A stretch of 64,000 bases of DNA from Candidatus Dechloromonas phosphorivorans (GTDB lineage: Bacteria > Pseudomonadota > Gammaproteobacteria > Burkholderiales > Rhodocyclaceae), in contig JADKBR010000017.1 of NCBI GenBank assembly GCA_016714975.1, positions 124,001 to 188,000 of the forward strand, in the 5' to 3' direction. A program made the translations under genes and the position numbers. Positions 8,763 to 17,246 of the stretch are shown piece after piece. Within the stretch, counting starts at the first letter, position 1. Each line of letters starts with the position of its first letter. Below the pieces are notes generated by a model, which was given only the letters and a program-made list of their open reading frames with translations, was not told where the DNA came from and did no database searches.

Positions 8763-8992
8763 CAGAGCGCTTCCCGCTCCTGCGGCGGCGTATCGTTGCG
8801 GCCATCGGCCATGAAGTCGGCGGGCAGGCTGGCCAGCGCATCGAAGATGGCGGTGGCGTCCACCGGCGCTTCGCGCAACACGATTTCATCGCCGCGCCGG
8901 AAAATCTCCACCTGTTCGACATTCAGGCGGAATTCCTTGGGCAAACGAACGGCCTGGCTATTGCCGGACTGAAAGACGCGAGCGTAGGTCAT
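8762..8992 (-). CDS. vapB: VapB-type antitoxin
   Basis: 76 residues from MTYARVFQSGNSQAVRLPKEFRL. The SGNSQAVRLPKEF block is the SpoVT/AbrB swapped-hairpin DNA-binding domain of VapB. The C-terminal half should wrap around VapC. An open frame extends to 9043, but AAGGAACTCCC lies just before 8992, so this ATG is the better start. A palindromic site directly upstream is the likely autoregulatory operator. Confidence 0.93.
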   Translation of the reverse strand: MTYARVFQSGNSQAVRLPKEFRLNVEQVEIFRRGDEIVLREAPVDATAIFDALASLPADFMADGRNDTPPQEREAL

Positions 8993-9007
8993 GGGAGTTC
9001 CTTGGTG

Positions 9008-9028
9008 TGCATACGCGAAGTGTATACA
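9008..9028. promoter_or_regulatory. Candidate VapBC operator
   Basis: Inverted repeat TGCATAC-7 nt-GTATACA (6 of 7 positions symmetrical) starting 16 bases upstream of the vapB ATG. VapB-VapC complexes normally bind such palindromes overlapping their promoter. Because the bio genes follow without a gap, this operator may also control biotin synthesis. Confidence 0.55.
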
Positions 9029-9249
9029 TTGCAGCCAAGGCAATCAAGCGGCGGAGTTCATCTGGCGGAGACAGTATCTTTGTGAGTTGTTCAGGCAACT
9101 GAGTGGGCGGGCTTACGCCACACTTCTGAAATCGCTCCTGTGTCTTGGAATCGTGGTTTCTCCCCGATTATTCGAATTCGCGGCTTTTCCCGTGTTGACC
9201 GCGGGAAAGCCGTCCTTGGCGACGGCCGCCCGAAACCGAAGCCTCCAGC

Positions 9250-9543
9250 CTATTGCGGCGCCTTGGCGTCGAGTTCCTTCAGTGCGGACTCGAACCAGTC
9301 GGTCCGATCCTGGTTCGGCAACAGACGGTCGGCCTGGCGCAAGGCGTGCAGGATCTTCAGGCCGCGCACCAGAAAATCTCGGCGCTCGAGCCCGGAGAAA
9401 GCCCCCGGTTTGCCGCACGACACCGCGAGATCGACCTGCCATTGGGTGTTGGCCGGGTCGCGTCCGGGCCAAGGTGTCGCGGATGGCGAGGCGCTGCGGT
9501 ACGCGTCAAGCGGCCCCGGCCCATCCCCGTGGGCGACCAGCAC
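9250..9543 (-). CDS. Small hypothetical protein or gene remnant
   Basis: 97-residue open frame ending RGLKILHALRQADRLLPNQDRTDWFESALKELDAKAPQ. The last 40 residues look like a genuine amphipathic helical segment, while the first half is Pro/Gly-rich and could be non-coding. No family recognised and no convincing ribosome binding site. It may be the 3' end of a decayed gene. The flanks 8993-9249 and 9544-9595 contain nothing else I can name. Confidence 0.3.
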   Translation of the reverse strand: MLVAHGDGPGPLDAYRSASPSATPWPGRDPANTQWQVDLAVSCGKPGAFSGLERRDFLVRGLKILHALRQADRLLPNQDRTDWFESALKELDAKAPQ

Positions 9544-9595
9544 GTCGCCGATCTTGGTTGGACTCGAGGAATGTTGATAGCAGGCACCAAGGAAC

Positions 9596-9619
9596 GCGGG
9601 GCGACATATGTCGCCCCGC
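9596..9619. terminator. Strong palindromic hairpin, probable terminator
   Basis: Perfect 24-bp palindrome with arms GCGGGGCGACAT / ATGTCGCCCCGC, followed on the plus strand by TGTTTTCTTG. It would work best for transcription from the left on the plus strand, though no intact plus-strand gene is seen there. Confidence 0.6.
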
Positions 9620-9747
9620 TGTTTTCTTGACGACCGAGAGTGCGGCTGTTTGTTTCTGGATGCGGCAGTTTTGGCGTAACGCAGAACTGCTATCAGGAAG
9701 AAAATCCCCGCGTGCTTCGGCTATCGGCCATCCATACCCAACATCTC

Positions 9748-10176
9748 TTACTTGATCGTCATGTTGTTCTCGACGGCTCTCACGCCGCCGACGCGGCGCG
9801 CCACCTCGATCGCCTTGGTTGCGTCAGCCTGGGAAGTCACGGAGCCGCTCAATCGAACCGTACCGTTGAAGGTCTCGACGTTGATTCCGCTAGAGTTTAG
9901 ACCAGGCTGATTGCGTATGGCTGCGACCACTCTGGCGCTGATGCCGCGGTCGTCGTACTCGCCGGGTACCGGGGTGCCGCCAGTGTTCCCTGAGTATCCC
10001 CTTGTCCCAGATGCTCCTGTAGCTCCCGTGGCTCCCGTGGCTCCCGTGGCTCCCGATGCCCCCGTAGCCCCGGTGTATCCAGGGCTACCAGTTTCGCCTT
10101 GCGGGCCGGCTGGACCAACACAAGCACTCAAAGTGAGCAGCATCGCCGTTGCGACGCATAGACTTGAAAATTTCAT
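9748..10176 (-). CDS. Lipoprotein with collagen-like repeat and BON domain
   Basis: 142 residues. The N-terminus has a lipoprotein signal peptide with lipobox LSAC (Cys at about residue 19). It is followed by a collagen-like Gly-X-Y tract of about 15 triplets (GPAGPQGETGSPGYTGATGASG and more GAT/GAS triplets). The C-terminal half (about residues 75-142) is a BON domain: DDRGISARVVAAIRNQPGLNSSGINVETFNGTVRLSGSV ... VGGVRAVENNM, a fold that binds phospholipid or other envelope ligands (as in OsmY). The Gly-X-Y tract would place the BON domain at a distance from the outer membrane on a trimeric stalk. Stands alone; flanks suggest a stress-related cluster with the CsbD gene. Confidence 0.85.
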   Translation of the reverse strand: MKFSSLCVATAMLLTLSACVGPAGPQGETGSPGYTGATGASGATGATGATGATGASGTRGYSGNTGGTPVPGEYDDRGISARVVAAIRNQPGLNSSGINVETFNGTVRLSGSVTSQADATKAIEVARRVGGVRAVENNMTIK

Positions 10177-10685
10177 GGCAATTCCTCCTATTGGGCTTAT
10201 GAGAACTACTCACGTCATTGTGAGCAATCCCCAGAATTGAACAGCTTTCGCTGAATCACTGCCTCTGCCACTTCGTATAAAGCGACGAATCACCAGAGGC
10301 AGGTCAAATATCGCTATTTGTACGACGGCCGTCTGTGCGCTGGCAGACAAACAGGTCTCAGAGGCATGCCACATGGACGGGCCACACATCAGCTTTGTGG
10401 GGTAACCAACGAATCAAAGGGACTTCCCCGTCCCGAACTGGCGGCAGAAGCTGCCACGATTGAGTTTCCAGACCCAGTGCCGATGATGGTACTGGCCTGG
10501 CGCGCAGTTGCCAGATCGCGAAAGACGTCCATCAGGCTCCAGCGCCGACACAGAAGCGGAGGATCCAGGATCCTCCGCCTGACTTGCGCCCATGCCGAAA
10601 CACTTTCCAGCAGCAGGTCGTGTAACCAGCCAACCAACGGCCCCTGCTTGCTGCTTGAAGCCGATGGGCAGGCGGGCAGGTAGTG
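10177..10685. other. Intergenic region, nothing recognised
   Basis: About 500 bases between the BON lipoprotein start and the CsbD gene. Short open frames on both strands (for example 10389-10637 on the minus strand) show no family resemblance and no ribosome binding site. The right end should contain terminator sequence of the CsbD gene, the left end the promoter of the lipoprotein gene. Confidence 0.4.
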
Positions 10686-10895
10686 CTACGGCTTCATGGC
10701 TTCCTTGACGGCGTCTCGCGCGTCCTTGACGTTTTCCTTGAGGTCGCCTATGTGCTCCTGCACCTTTCCTTCAGCCTGATTTTTCAGGCCTTTGGTCTGC
10801 TGCTCGGTGCTGCCAACCAGTTTGCCGGCCTCTTCCTGAAGCTTTCCACCGAGGTCCTTTGCTGCGCCCTTGACTTGATCCTTGTTCATTTTCAA
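10686..10895 (-). CDS. CsbD-family stress protein
   Basis: 69 residues, highly charged and Gly/Lys-rich: NKDQVKGAAKDLGGKLQEEAGKL ... KNQAEGKVQEHIGDLKENVKDA. This is the CsbD pattern, a family of small helical general-stress proteins of unknown molecular role, typically induced in stationary phase or osmotic stress. Start could be either of two Met codons (MKMNK); AGGAGTT just upstream supports the first. Confidence 0.9.
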   Translation of the reverse strand: MKMNKDQVKGAAKDLGGKLQEEAGKLVGSTEQQTKGLKNQAEGKVQEHIGDLKENVKDARDAVKEAMKP

Positions 10896-11074
10896 CTCCT
10901 AGCTTGGTGATTGGTACTTCTCATACACGAGCCAGACTCGGCTCGTCCTGCACATCACACGGTCTCGATAGATCGTGCCATAAGCGCAATTTAGTCCGAA
11001 ACGGCAACAAACTCTGTGCGCTGTCCAACATAGGCAGCAGGCCGAAAGCTCTTGTGACGCGTTCTCCATTACCG

Positions 11075-11170
11075 AAGGTGCAGCGATTCGCGAGATCCTC
11101 GGCCATCTGGGCGAACCAACCTCGCCGCCGCGTCTCTTGCCGGCACGGGGACCGGCTTGTCGGAAATGCC
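11075..11170 (+). pseudogene. IS91-like transposase remnant
   Basis: Plus-strand sequence encoding AIREILGHLGEPTSPPRLLPARGPACR, matching the C-terminal segment of the IS91-like transposase found at 50.3-51.4 kb (VIREILGHLGEPTSAPRLAPARGPP). Only about 95 bases survive. The sequence on to 11438 contains no gene I recognise. Confidence 0.65.
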
Positions 11171-11438
11171 GGGCGCCGAGCCCTGCGACATCGACCCCCA
11201 ATTTCAGGGATCAAAGCGGTCAGAGATATTTGGTTCCAACACCACTTGTTTCCGCCCCAAAGGGGTCAGAGACACTTCCAGTGTTCTCTTGGTTGAACAA
11301 AAGCCAGAACTGTTGCGGTCGACCGAAATAACTGGCCAATAACTCGCAATTGCTTTGACCCCGTTCACCCTTGGTCACTTCCGCTTTCGTGCATGCGCTC
11401 TGCGCTGCCAGCCCGTTTTCGGGCACCATGACCCGCCG

Positions 11439-11607
11439 TCAGCCGCCGCTCAGCGCCTCGATAATGATCAGTTCGCCGCGCGGGTCGAGCGGGTGGGCGA
11501 GATCGACGACCTGCACGCCATCGACGAAGAACCGGATATGGCGTCGTACTCGGTTCTGCTCGTCAATCATCCGGAAGCGGATGCCGGGATAGCGCCGGTC
11601 CAGGTCG
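11439..11607 (-). pseudogene. MoaD/ThiS-like C-terminal fragment
   Basis: The minus-strand frame encodes DLDRRYPGIRFRMIDEQNRVRRHIRFFVDGVQV and ends LIIIEALSGG followed by a stop. A beta-grasp sulfur-carrier-like protein ending in Gly-Gly is indicated (MoaD/ThiS superfamily). Its N-terminal third is missing and is replaced in frame by a bioA fragment (next feature). The resulting chimeric frame is open across the joint, but no start codon context is evident. Confidence 0.6.
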
Positions 11608-11781
11608 GCGAGGGCGGCGCTGATTTTTGCCGCTTTCTGGCGGTTGACCGCAACCACGTCATCCTGCTCGAAAATATCCAGCGTCGCCAGCGCGGCGCGG
11701 CAGGCGAGGGGATTGCCGGTGTAGGAATGCGAGTGCAGGATGGCGCGCGTGACCGAGTCGTCGACGAAGGCTTCGTAGATC
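11608..11781 (-). pseudogene. Internal fragment of bioA
   Basis: About 174 bases nearly identical to the internal part of the full bioA at 36.03-36.21 kb; the peptide reads IYEAFVDDSVTRAILHSHSYTG ... FEQDDVVAVNRQKAAKISAAL. It is cut off abruptly on both sides: on the left it joins a MoaD/ThiS-like fragment, on the right unrelated sequence. It has no function as an aminotransferase. Confidence 0.8.
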
Positions 11782-11855
11782 GCATCTGTTCGTCGGCTGA
11801 AATCGGCGCCTGGGAAAAATCACCACGTCAGTGCGGTGGTGCCTTGGCCGAAAAC

Positions 11856-12830
11856 TCAAATCGAAGCGCCGTGGCACTTCTTGAATTTACGGCCGCTGCC
11901 GCAATGGCAAGGATCGTTGCGACCGATCTTCGGCGCATCACGCACAATGGTTGCCGGTTTGGCGGCGAAGCCCTGGTACGGCGGCTTGGCAATCGCCGAG
12001 TTCCGGTCAACAACCTCCTTGAGCATGGCATTCCCGGGCTTGGGCGTCGCGGGCGCTTTTTCTTCCCTGAAACAGTACCACCAGGACATTTCCCTCGCGG
12101 CATCCGAAAGGTAGCTGTTGTTGTCACTGCGCAACCTGGCCAGGCAGTCCTCGGGGCTGAGTACAATATGCGCTGCAACCCACCGTTCGCCGGCAATTGT
12201 TTCGTCGAGAAGCTTGTCGGCAAACCACTGGCGAATCGCCGGCAGCATCGAAACTGCGCCGATATCGGTGGCGTTGCTGACGATCCCGTCGATCAGTTCG
12301 AAATCTTCAGCATTGTCTGCCAACGTCCTGAGGCGCAGGACTTCACGCTCGCCGCGGGTGGCAAAAAAAGCGATAACCGATTCACGGTCGGCATCGCCTT
12401 CAAGAGCGCGCACGGTCATCGCGGTCAGCGCCGCATGGCGCGCCCAGATGCCGGCGCCAACGTCCTCGACCAGAACCTCCAGCGGGCGCATGTCGCCATC
12501 GCATACCGAGGCCAGTGCGCGGCCATAGCTTTCGGTAACACTGTCGCCCAATACTTGTTCAATGACGTCATCCGGATAATGGCCGAGTTTGACCAGCGGC
12601 CGATAGGCGCGCGTATCCCGCCAGGAAGCCAGCAAGTGCATGGAGTAAAGAGGCAGCATGTAGTCCGGATCTTGCGTCGGCGCCGGATCGCTGGCGATGG
12701 CCTCCAGGCAGGCGATCAGGTACGGCGCGACTTCCTCGCGATGGGCATTGGCGACATCGATCGCCGCCTGTGGAAAGGGTTTGGAGAACATCTCCAATTG
12801 TGGCTTTAACTGCGCCCAGATTTCGCTCAT
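11856..12830 (-). CDS. DUF1186-type protein with C-terminal SEC-C zinc motif
   Basis: 324 residues from MSEIWAQLKPQLEMFSKPFPQ. The body is alpha-helical and resembles DUF1186 (APYLIACLEAIASDP, DYMLPLYSMHLLASWRDTRAYRPLVKLGHYP). The C-terminus GRNDPCHCGSGRKFKKCHG is a SEC-C motif, a zinc-binding module best known from SecA that contacts ribosomal or SecB-like partners. The open frame extends upstream to 12989, but that part is compositionally different and lacks support. Function unknown. Neighbours are unrelated fragments, so it is probably a single-gene unit. Confidence 0.8.
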   Translation of the reverse strand: MSEIWAQLKPQLEMFSKPFPQAAIDVANAHREEVAPYLIACLEAIASDPAPTQDPDYMLPLYSMHLLASWRDTRAYRPLVKLGHYPDDVIEQVLGDSVTESYGRALASVCDGDMRPLEVLVEDVGAGIWARHAALTAMTVRALEGDADRESVIAFFATRGEREVLRLRTLADNAEDFELIDGIVSNATDIGAVSMLPAIRQWFADKLLDETIAGERWVAAHIVLSPEDCLARLRSDNNSYLSDAAREMSWWYCFREEKAPATPKPGNAMLKEVVDRNSAIAKPPYQGFAAKPATIVRDAPKIGRNDPCHCGSGRKFKKCHGASI

Positions 12831-13197
12831 GAGATTTCGGGAATTCCTGTTTCGTGATCGGTTTTGCGATGTGTGATGCGATGAAGAAGAAATTCGCCAC
12901 AAGTTTGTGGATTTTAGTGCCTCAGTACGGTCAAGAGCTGAATCTGGATCCTGTATTGCCGTTGCCTGCTGCAGGCTGATTGCAAGCATTCAGTTTTGCC
13001 GAGTGACTGACGGGAGACGACCCATTGCGGTCACACAAAATACAAATCCCTCTTGACCGTATCGCGCGTATTGCAGTCACTCACACAGCATGCTTGCAAA
13101 GAGCATGGGCGCGGAACGGCGCGAGTGTTCTATCAAGGGGTCGGCAAGGCTTGGCCGATCAGCTTGTCGACCCGTACCCACTTTCTGGCGTGAACGA
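12831..13197. other. Intergenic region, nothing recognised
   Basis: About 365 bases between the SEC-C gene start and the end of the TMEM175-like gene. Only short, family-less frames. The promoter of the SEC-C gene should be near 12840-12900. Confidence 0.4.
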
Positions 13198-13815
13198 TCA
13201 GTGCTTCCGCTCGCTCAACACTTTCTCGATACGCCGATCCGGGACTAGCCACATCAGTGCCACCGCGACATAAAGTGCTTGTGAAATCCACTGATTGACA
13301 AAGGCCAAAGGAATCGCTGCCGCATAGAGCAAGAGGGATAGATTACCCTTCTGGTCTTTGCCGACCGCCTTCGCCAGCAGCGAGTTCTGTCCGTCGGCAG
13401 AAATGATCGCCCGGGTGAGTAGCCAATACGCTGCAGACGCCATCAGCAGAACAACGCCGTAGAGCGCGCTGGGCAATGGCGAAAAGTGGTTTTCGCCCAT
13501 CCAGCCTGAGACGAAAGGGAAGAGCGAAAGCCAGAACAACAAATGAAGATTTGCCCAGAGCACTCGGCCATCGACGTGCTGTACCGCATGAAGCAAGTGA
13601 TGATGATTGTTCCAGTAAATGCCGACATACACGAAGCTCAAGATGTAGCTCAGAAACACCGGCAGCAAAGGCCCCAAGGCCGCCAAATTTTCGCCATGCG
13701 GCACCTTCATTTCGAGCACCATGATGGTGATGATGATGGCGAGCACGCCATCACTGAAGGCTTCGAGCCGGTTTTTTTTCATTTGTGTCGTCCCTTGATT
13801 TGTATCTTCAGCCAT
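13198..13815 (-). CDS. TMEM175-like (DUF1211) potassium channel subunit
   Basis: 205 residues with about six hydrophobic segments. The signature RLEAFSDGVLAIIITIMVLE (FSDGVxAIxxT) near residue 20 is the pore-helix filter motif of TMEM175/DUF1211 proteins, which form K+-leak channels; bacterial ones have one six-TM repeat and assemble as tetramers. YWNNHHHLLHAVQHVDGRVLWANLHLLFWLSLFPF is the conserved second and third segment region. The start MAEDTNQGTTQMKKNRLEAF could alternatively be at the Met before KKNR. Confidence 0.9.
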   Translation of the reverse strand: MAEDTNQGTTQMKKNRLEAFSDGVLAIIITIMVLEMKVPHGENLAALGPLLPVFLSYILSFVYVGIYWNNHHHLLHAVQHVDGRVLWANLHLLFWLSLFPFVSGWMGENHFSPLPSALYGVVLLMASAAYWLLTRAIISADGQNSLLAKAVGKDQKGNLSLLLYAAAIPLAFVNQWISQALYVAVALMWLVPDRRIEKVLSERKH

Positions 13816-13887
13816 TTTGTGGCCTGCAAGCCGTAGTGAACTTGGATCGCCGAAAAAAGCGTTGACGCCTGTCCTGTGCCAGAGTTT

Positions 13888-14525
13888 TTATGGGAACAAC
13901 TCCTTGCGAAATAGCCAGTGGTGCACCAGACGGGTGTAACGCAGCATGATCATCCAGACGACCATGGCGACAATGAATGAGGCGAGGATGCCATGCGAAG
14001 GCCGTAGACGCCGAGCGCTGGCAAAGCCTTAAACACAGGCCCGAACGCCCACGGCACCACCATGGTCAGTGGCCAGATCACTGAGGTGGTGATTAGCCAC
14101 TGCTTCCATGCCGGCGGTTTAATAGGGGTCTCACCCGTTGTAGCCGCTTCAGGCTGGAACCAATAGTCGATGCCAGCCCCGACGGTTACCTGTTCGGCAA
14201 CCTCTAGATGCGGCTGCACGGCATCAATCAGGCGCGAGCGCTCGGCCGACTTGTGCCAGTGTGTCGCATCATTATGTGTAGCAAAGTCCACGATGATGAT
14301 GTAGTCGACGCCGCCCGCCGTCGGACGCACGACTTGCACTCCCCGATGCCCGGGAAAGGCGGCGGCCACTCGCATCGTCTCAACGAGCCATGCTTCGTAT
14401 GCAATGTGCGCGCCGGCATGCACGCAGTGACGCACGACGAAGCTGACACTGTCTGCGGAAGCGCTGCCTCGCTGCTCGGTGCCAGCGTTAGAGCCGCCGG
14501 GTGTGCTCGGTCTGGAGCTTTTCAT
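13888..14525 (-). pseudogene. Antibiotic-biosynthesis-monooxygenase-like membrane protein, frameshifted
   Basis: The N-terminal part is an ABM-type ferredoxin-like domain (VSFVVRHCVHAGAHIAYEAWLVETMRVAAAFPGHRGVQVVRP), followed by a linker and a hydrophobic segment (WLITTSVIWPLTMVVPWAFGPVF). Near 13995-14003 the frame shifts. The continuation in the other frame (GILASFIVAMVVWMIMLRYTRLVHHWLFRKELFP, stop at 13888) completes the second membrane segment and basic tail expected for this family. As written the protein ends early at 13950 with an unrelated 13-residue tail. It may be a real mutation or a one-base sequencing error. Confidence 0.75.
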
Positions 14526-14641
14526 ATCAACTTTCTGTGTTCGCGGTTACTTCAACCCTGACGTCGCAGCATTGTCAAATCAATGAGGCGCCAATGACTG
14601 CGCGCCTCGCCGACCGAGCACGGCTCAACCGGTACGGGCGA

Positions 14642-15262
14642 TCACTTTTTCAATGCACTGTAACTGGTCATCAGGTTTCGATAGTCGGGAATATGGTTGG
14701 CGAACAGCGTTCCCAAGCCCTCAACATCATTGCGCCAGTCGCGGTGCAATTCGCACGCCACGGCAAACCAGTTCAACAATTGCGCACCGGCTAGGGTCAT
14801 TCGCTGCCATGCCGAATCACGACTGATTTCATTGAACGTTCCTGACGCATCGGTAACGACAAACACCTCAAAGCCCTCTTCCAGCGCAGACAAGGCGGGA
14901 AACGCGACGCACACTTCGGTGACGATTCCGGCGATGATCAATTGCTTTTTTCCTGTCGCTTTGATTGCCTTTACAAAATCGTCGTTGTCCCACGCATTGA
15001 TTTGGCCGGGGCGGGCAATATACGGCGCGTCGGGGAACAGGGCTTTTAGTTCCGGCATCAACGGGCCGTTGGGGCCGCTCTCAAAGCTGGTGGTGAGAAT
15101 TGTTGGCAAGTTGAAGTACTTGGCCAGGTCAGCCAGCGCCAGCACATTGTTTTTGAATTTATCCGGATCAATGTCGCGCACCAGCGATAGCAGACCGGCC
15201 TGATGATCAACCAGCAGAATGGCAGCGTTATTCTTGTCGAGTTTGACGTAGGGCTTGCTCAT
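14642..15262 (-). CDS. Isochorismatase-family cysteine hydrolase (YcaC-like)
   Basis: 206 residues. Catalytic triad candidates: Asp in ILLVDHQAGLLSLV (residue about 19), Lys in TGKKQLIIAG, and Cys in GIVTEVCVAFPALSA. The C-terminal WFAVACELHRDW block fits YcaC-like hydrolases of unknown substrate rather than true isochorismatases. The ribosome binding site GGAGAG precedes the ATG. It faces the same way as the pirin gene 85 bases upstream, so they may be cotranscribed. Confidence 0.9.
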   Translation of the reverse strand: MSKPYVKLDKNNAAILLVDHQAGLLSLVRDIDPDKFKNNVLALADLAKYFNLPTILTTSFESGPNGPLMPELKALFPDAPYIARPGQINAWDNDDFVKAIKATGKKQLIIAGIVTEVCVAFPALSALEEGFEVFVVTDASGTFNEISRDSAWQRMTLAGAQLLNWFAVACELHRDWRNDVEGLGTLFANHIPDYRNLMTSYSALKK

Positions 15263-15346
15263 GGTGACTCTCCTTTTTTGCAGCGGTGGTTAACGCCGGG
15301 AATCCAGCATCAATTGGAAAAACGAATTGGAACGAATTGGTACTGT

Positions 15347-16048
15347 TCACGCTTCCAGGTCAAAGACTAGGACTTCCGCGTCATTACCGTTGGTGATCTC
15401 AATGCGACTTTCCGCGCTGATCAGTGCGGCGTCGCCCCCCGACAGCGTTTGGCCGTTGACCGCGACAGCACCGCGCACCACATGCACATAGCCCTTGCGC
15501 TCGGCGTTGAGGGTCAGCGTGGCGGACTCGGTACCATCGAAAAACCCGGCGAACAAAAACGCATCGGCATTGATCAAGACCGACCCATCGGCGCCATCGG
15601 GCGACGCTACCAGACGCAACGCACCGCGCCTTTCTACTGCCGGAATATGCCGTTGCTCGTAGCTCGGGGCAATTCCGGTCACTTTGGGGGTAATCCAGAT
15701 CTGCAAAAAGTGCGTGGTCTCGCCAGCGGCGTGGTTGAACTCGCTGTGCGTCACGCCAGTGCCGGCACTCATGCGCTGCACGTCGCCGGGCGGAATGCCT
15801 TTGATATTGCCCAGACTGTCCTGATGCGCGAGATTTCCCGACAGAACATAACTGATGATTTCCATATCGCGGTGACCGTGCTTGCCAAAGCCGGTGCCGG
15901 GCGCGACCCGATCCTCGTTGATGACGCGCAAGTTGCCCCAGTTCATGTGCGCCGGGTCGTGGTACTCGGCAAATGAAAACGAATGGTAGCTTTCGAGCCA
16001 GCCGTGGTTTGCGTAACCGCGATCTTGGGATTTGCGAACGGTGAGCAT
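15347..16048 (-). CDS. Pirin family protein (YhhW-type)
   Basis: 233 residues, bicupin. MLTVRKSQDRGYANHGWLESYHSFSFAEYHDPAHMNWG and GFGKHGHRDMEIISYVLSG carry the metal-binding His and Glu residues (HGHRDME). MSAGTGVTHSEFN completes the site. YhhW-type pirins can oxidise quercetin; other members regulate stress responses. The chosen ATG has a perfect AAGGAGG-like site 8 bases upstream; an upstream Met at 16075 has none. A LysR gene is divergent, with 105 bases between, a typical regulator-target arrangement. Confidence 0.93.
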   Translation of the reverse strand: MLTVRKSQDRGYANHGWLESYHSFSFAEYHDPAHMNWGNLRVINEDRVAPGTGFGKHGHRDMEIISYVLSGNLAHQDSLGNIKGIPPGDVQRMSAGTGVTHSEFNHAAGETTHFLQIWITPKVTGIAPSYEQRHIPAVERRGALRLVASPDGADGSVLINADAFLFAGFFDGTESATLTLNAERKGYVHVVRGAVAVNGQTLSGGDAALISAESRIEITNGNDAEVLVFDLEA

Positions 16049-16153
16049 GTGATCCTCCTTGTTGATGGAGTGCATTGTGAGTTTCTACGTAGTGTTGCGG
16101 GTGCTGCCAATTTGATGGAATAATTCAAAATAATTGAATGAAAGAAGCCTCTG

Positions 16154-17092
16154 ATGCCAGCTGCTCGTGATGTATTGACGCCCGATGCTCTAGCCATGCT
16201 GGAGCTTATTGCAACGACCGGCAGCTTTGCGGCGGCGGCCCGGGAACGCAACATGGTGCCGAGCGCACTGACCTATCGTGTGCGTCAGATTGAAGACGCG
16301 CTGGATGTGCTGCTGTTTGACCGCAGCTCGCGGCAGGCCCGTCTGACTGACGCCGGGCAAGAGCTGCTGCGCGAAGGTGCGCGTCTGCTGGCCGATATCG
16401 ATGCCGTGGCTAATCGCATCAAGCGGGTGGCTACTGGGTGGGAACCGCAGTTCACCATTGCGGTGGATAGCATCATCGTGCGCACCACGGTGATGGAACT
16501 GTGCCAGTCATTTTTTGCACTGAACCCGCCGACCAGTCTTAAGCTGCGCAGCGAGACACTGTCTGGCACACTCGAAGCGCTCGCATCGGGACAGGCCGAT
16601 CTGGCGCTAGGCGTGGCCGTTCAGGCCGGCAGTCGGGCCGACGTGCAGCGGGAGTCGCTCGGTGCGGTGCGCTTTGTCTTCGCCGTATCGCCTAACCACC
16701 CGCTGGCACATGCGCCTAAACCACTGACCGATGAGACTATTCGCCCGTATCGTGCGGTGGCGCTTGCCGACTCAATACAACATGGCGGCGGACTGACGAT
16801 CAGCCTGTTGCCCGGCCAGGAAGTGATGACCGTTCCGGACATGCCAGCGAAAATTGACGCGCAGCTCAGAGGATTGGGCGTTGGCTTCCTGCCGACATGC
16901 TTGGCTCAGCCCTACATTGATACCGGGCGACTGGTGATAAAGCAAGTCGAACAAGGGGAACGCACGCTCCAGTTTTGTTACGCGTGGCGCAAAAGCGGAA
17001 AGGGCAGCCAAGGGCGCGCGCTGCAATGGTGGCTCGAGCAGTTATATAGCCCGGTGACGCGGGCTGCGCTATTGGCAGAAAGACGGTCTTGA
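16154..17092 (+). CDS. LysR-family transcriptional regulator
   Basis: 312 residues. The winged-helix DNA-binding domain is at residues 8-66 (ALAMLELIATTGSFAAAARERNMVPSALTYRVRQIEDALDVLLFDRS), followed by the two-lobed effector-binding domain (TIAVDSIIVRTTVMELCQSFF; QADLALGV). Divergent to the pirin gene, so it probably controls pirin and the isochorismatase-like gene. The ligand cannot be inferred. Confidence 0.93.
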   Translation: MPAARDVLTPDALAMLELIATTGSFAAAARERNMVPSALTYRVRQIEDALDVLLFDRSSRQARLTDAGQELLREGARLLADIDAVANRIKRVATGWEPQFTIAVDSIIVRTTVMELCQSFFALNPPTSLKLRSETLSGTLEALASGQADLALGVAVQAGSRADVQRESLGAVRFVFAVSPNHPLAHAPKPLTDETIRPYRAVALADSIQHGGGLTISLLPGQEVMTVPDMPAKIDAQLRGLGVGFLPTCLAQPYIDTGRLVIKQVEQGERTLQFCYAWRKSGKGSQGRALQWWLEQLYSPVTRAALLAERRS

Positions 17093-17246
17093 GATCCAGT
17101 TTCCGTTTGCGTCTAACGGCTTGCGAGGGCAATCATGCCGAAGGGCATTTGTGCAGTTATGGATGACCGTCCTGCGATCGGGAGCCGACAGTCAGAGGAA
17201 TGATTTTCTGTGTCGTCAGTGTCGGCACATGGCCGTACTGAGCCAT

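Noticed and set aside
9990..10080. Triplet-like repeats resembling a short CRISPR or tandem array
   Set aside because: They encode Gly-X-Y triplets in frame within the lipoprotein gene; no spacer structure.
11355..12809. 484-codon plus-strand frame opposite to the SEC-C gene
   Set aside because: Antisense to bioA and MoaD-like fragments and to the SEC-C gene; it contains reverse-complement shadows only.
12831..12989. N-terminal extension of the SEC-C protein to 12989
   Set aside because: Ser/Asn-rich, no ribosome binding site, and homology-like sequence begins at the Met at 12830.
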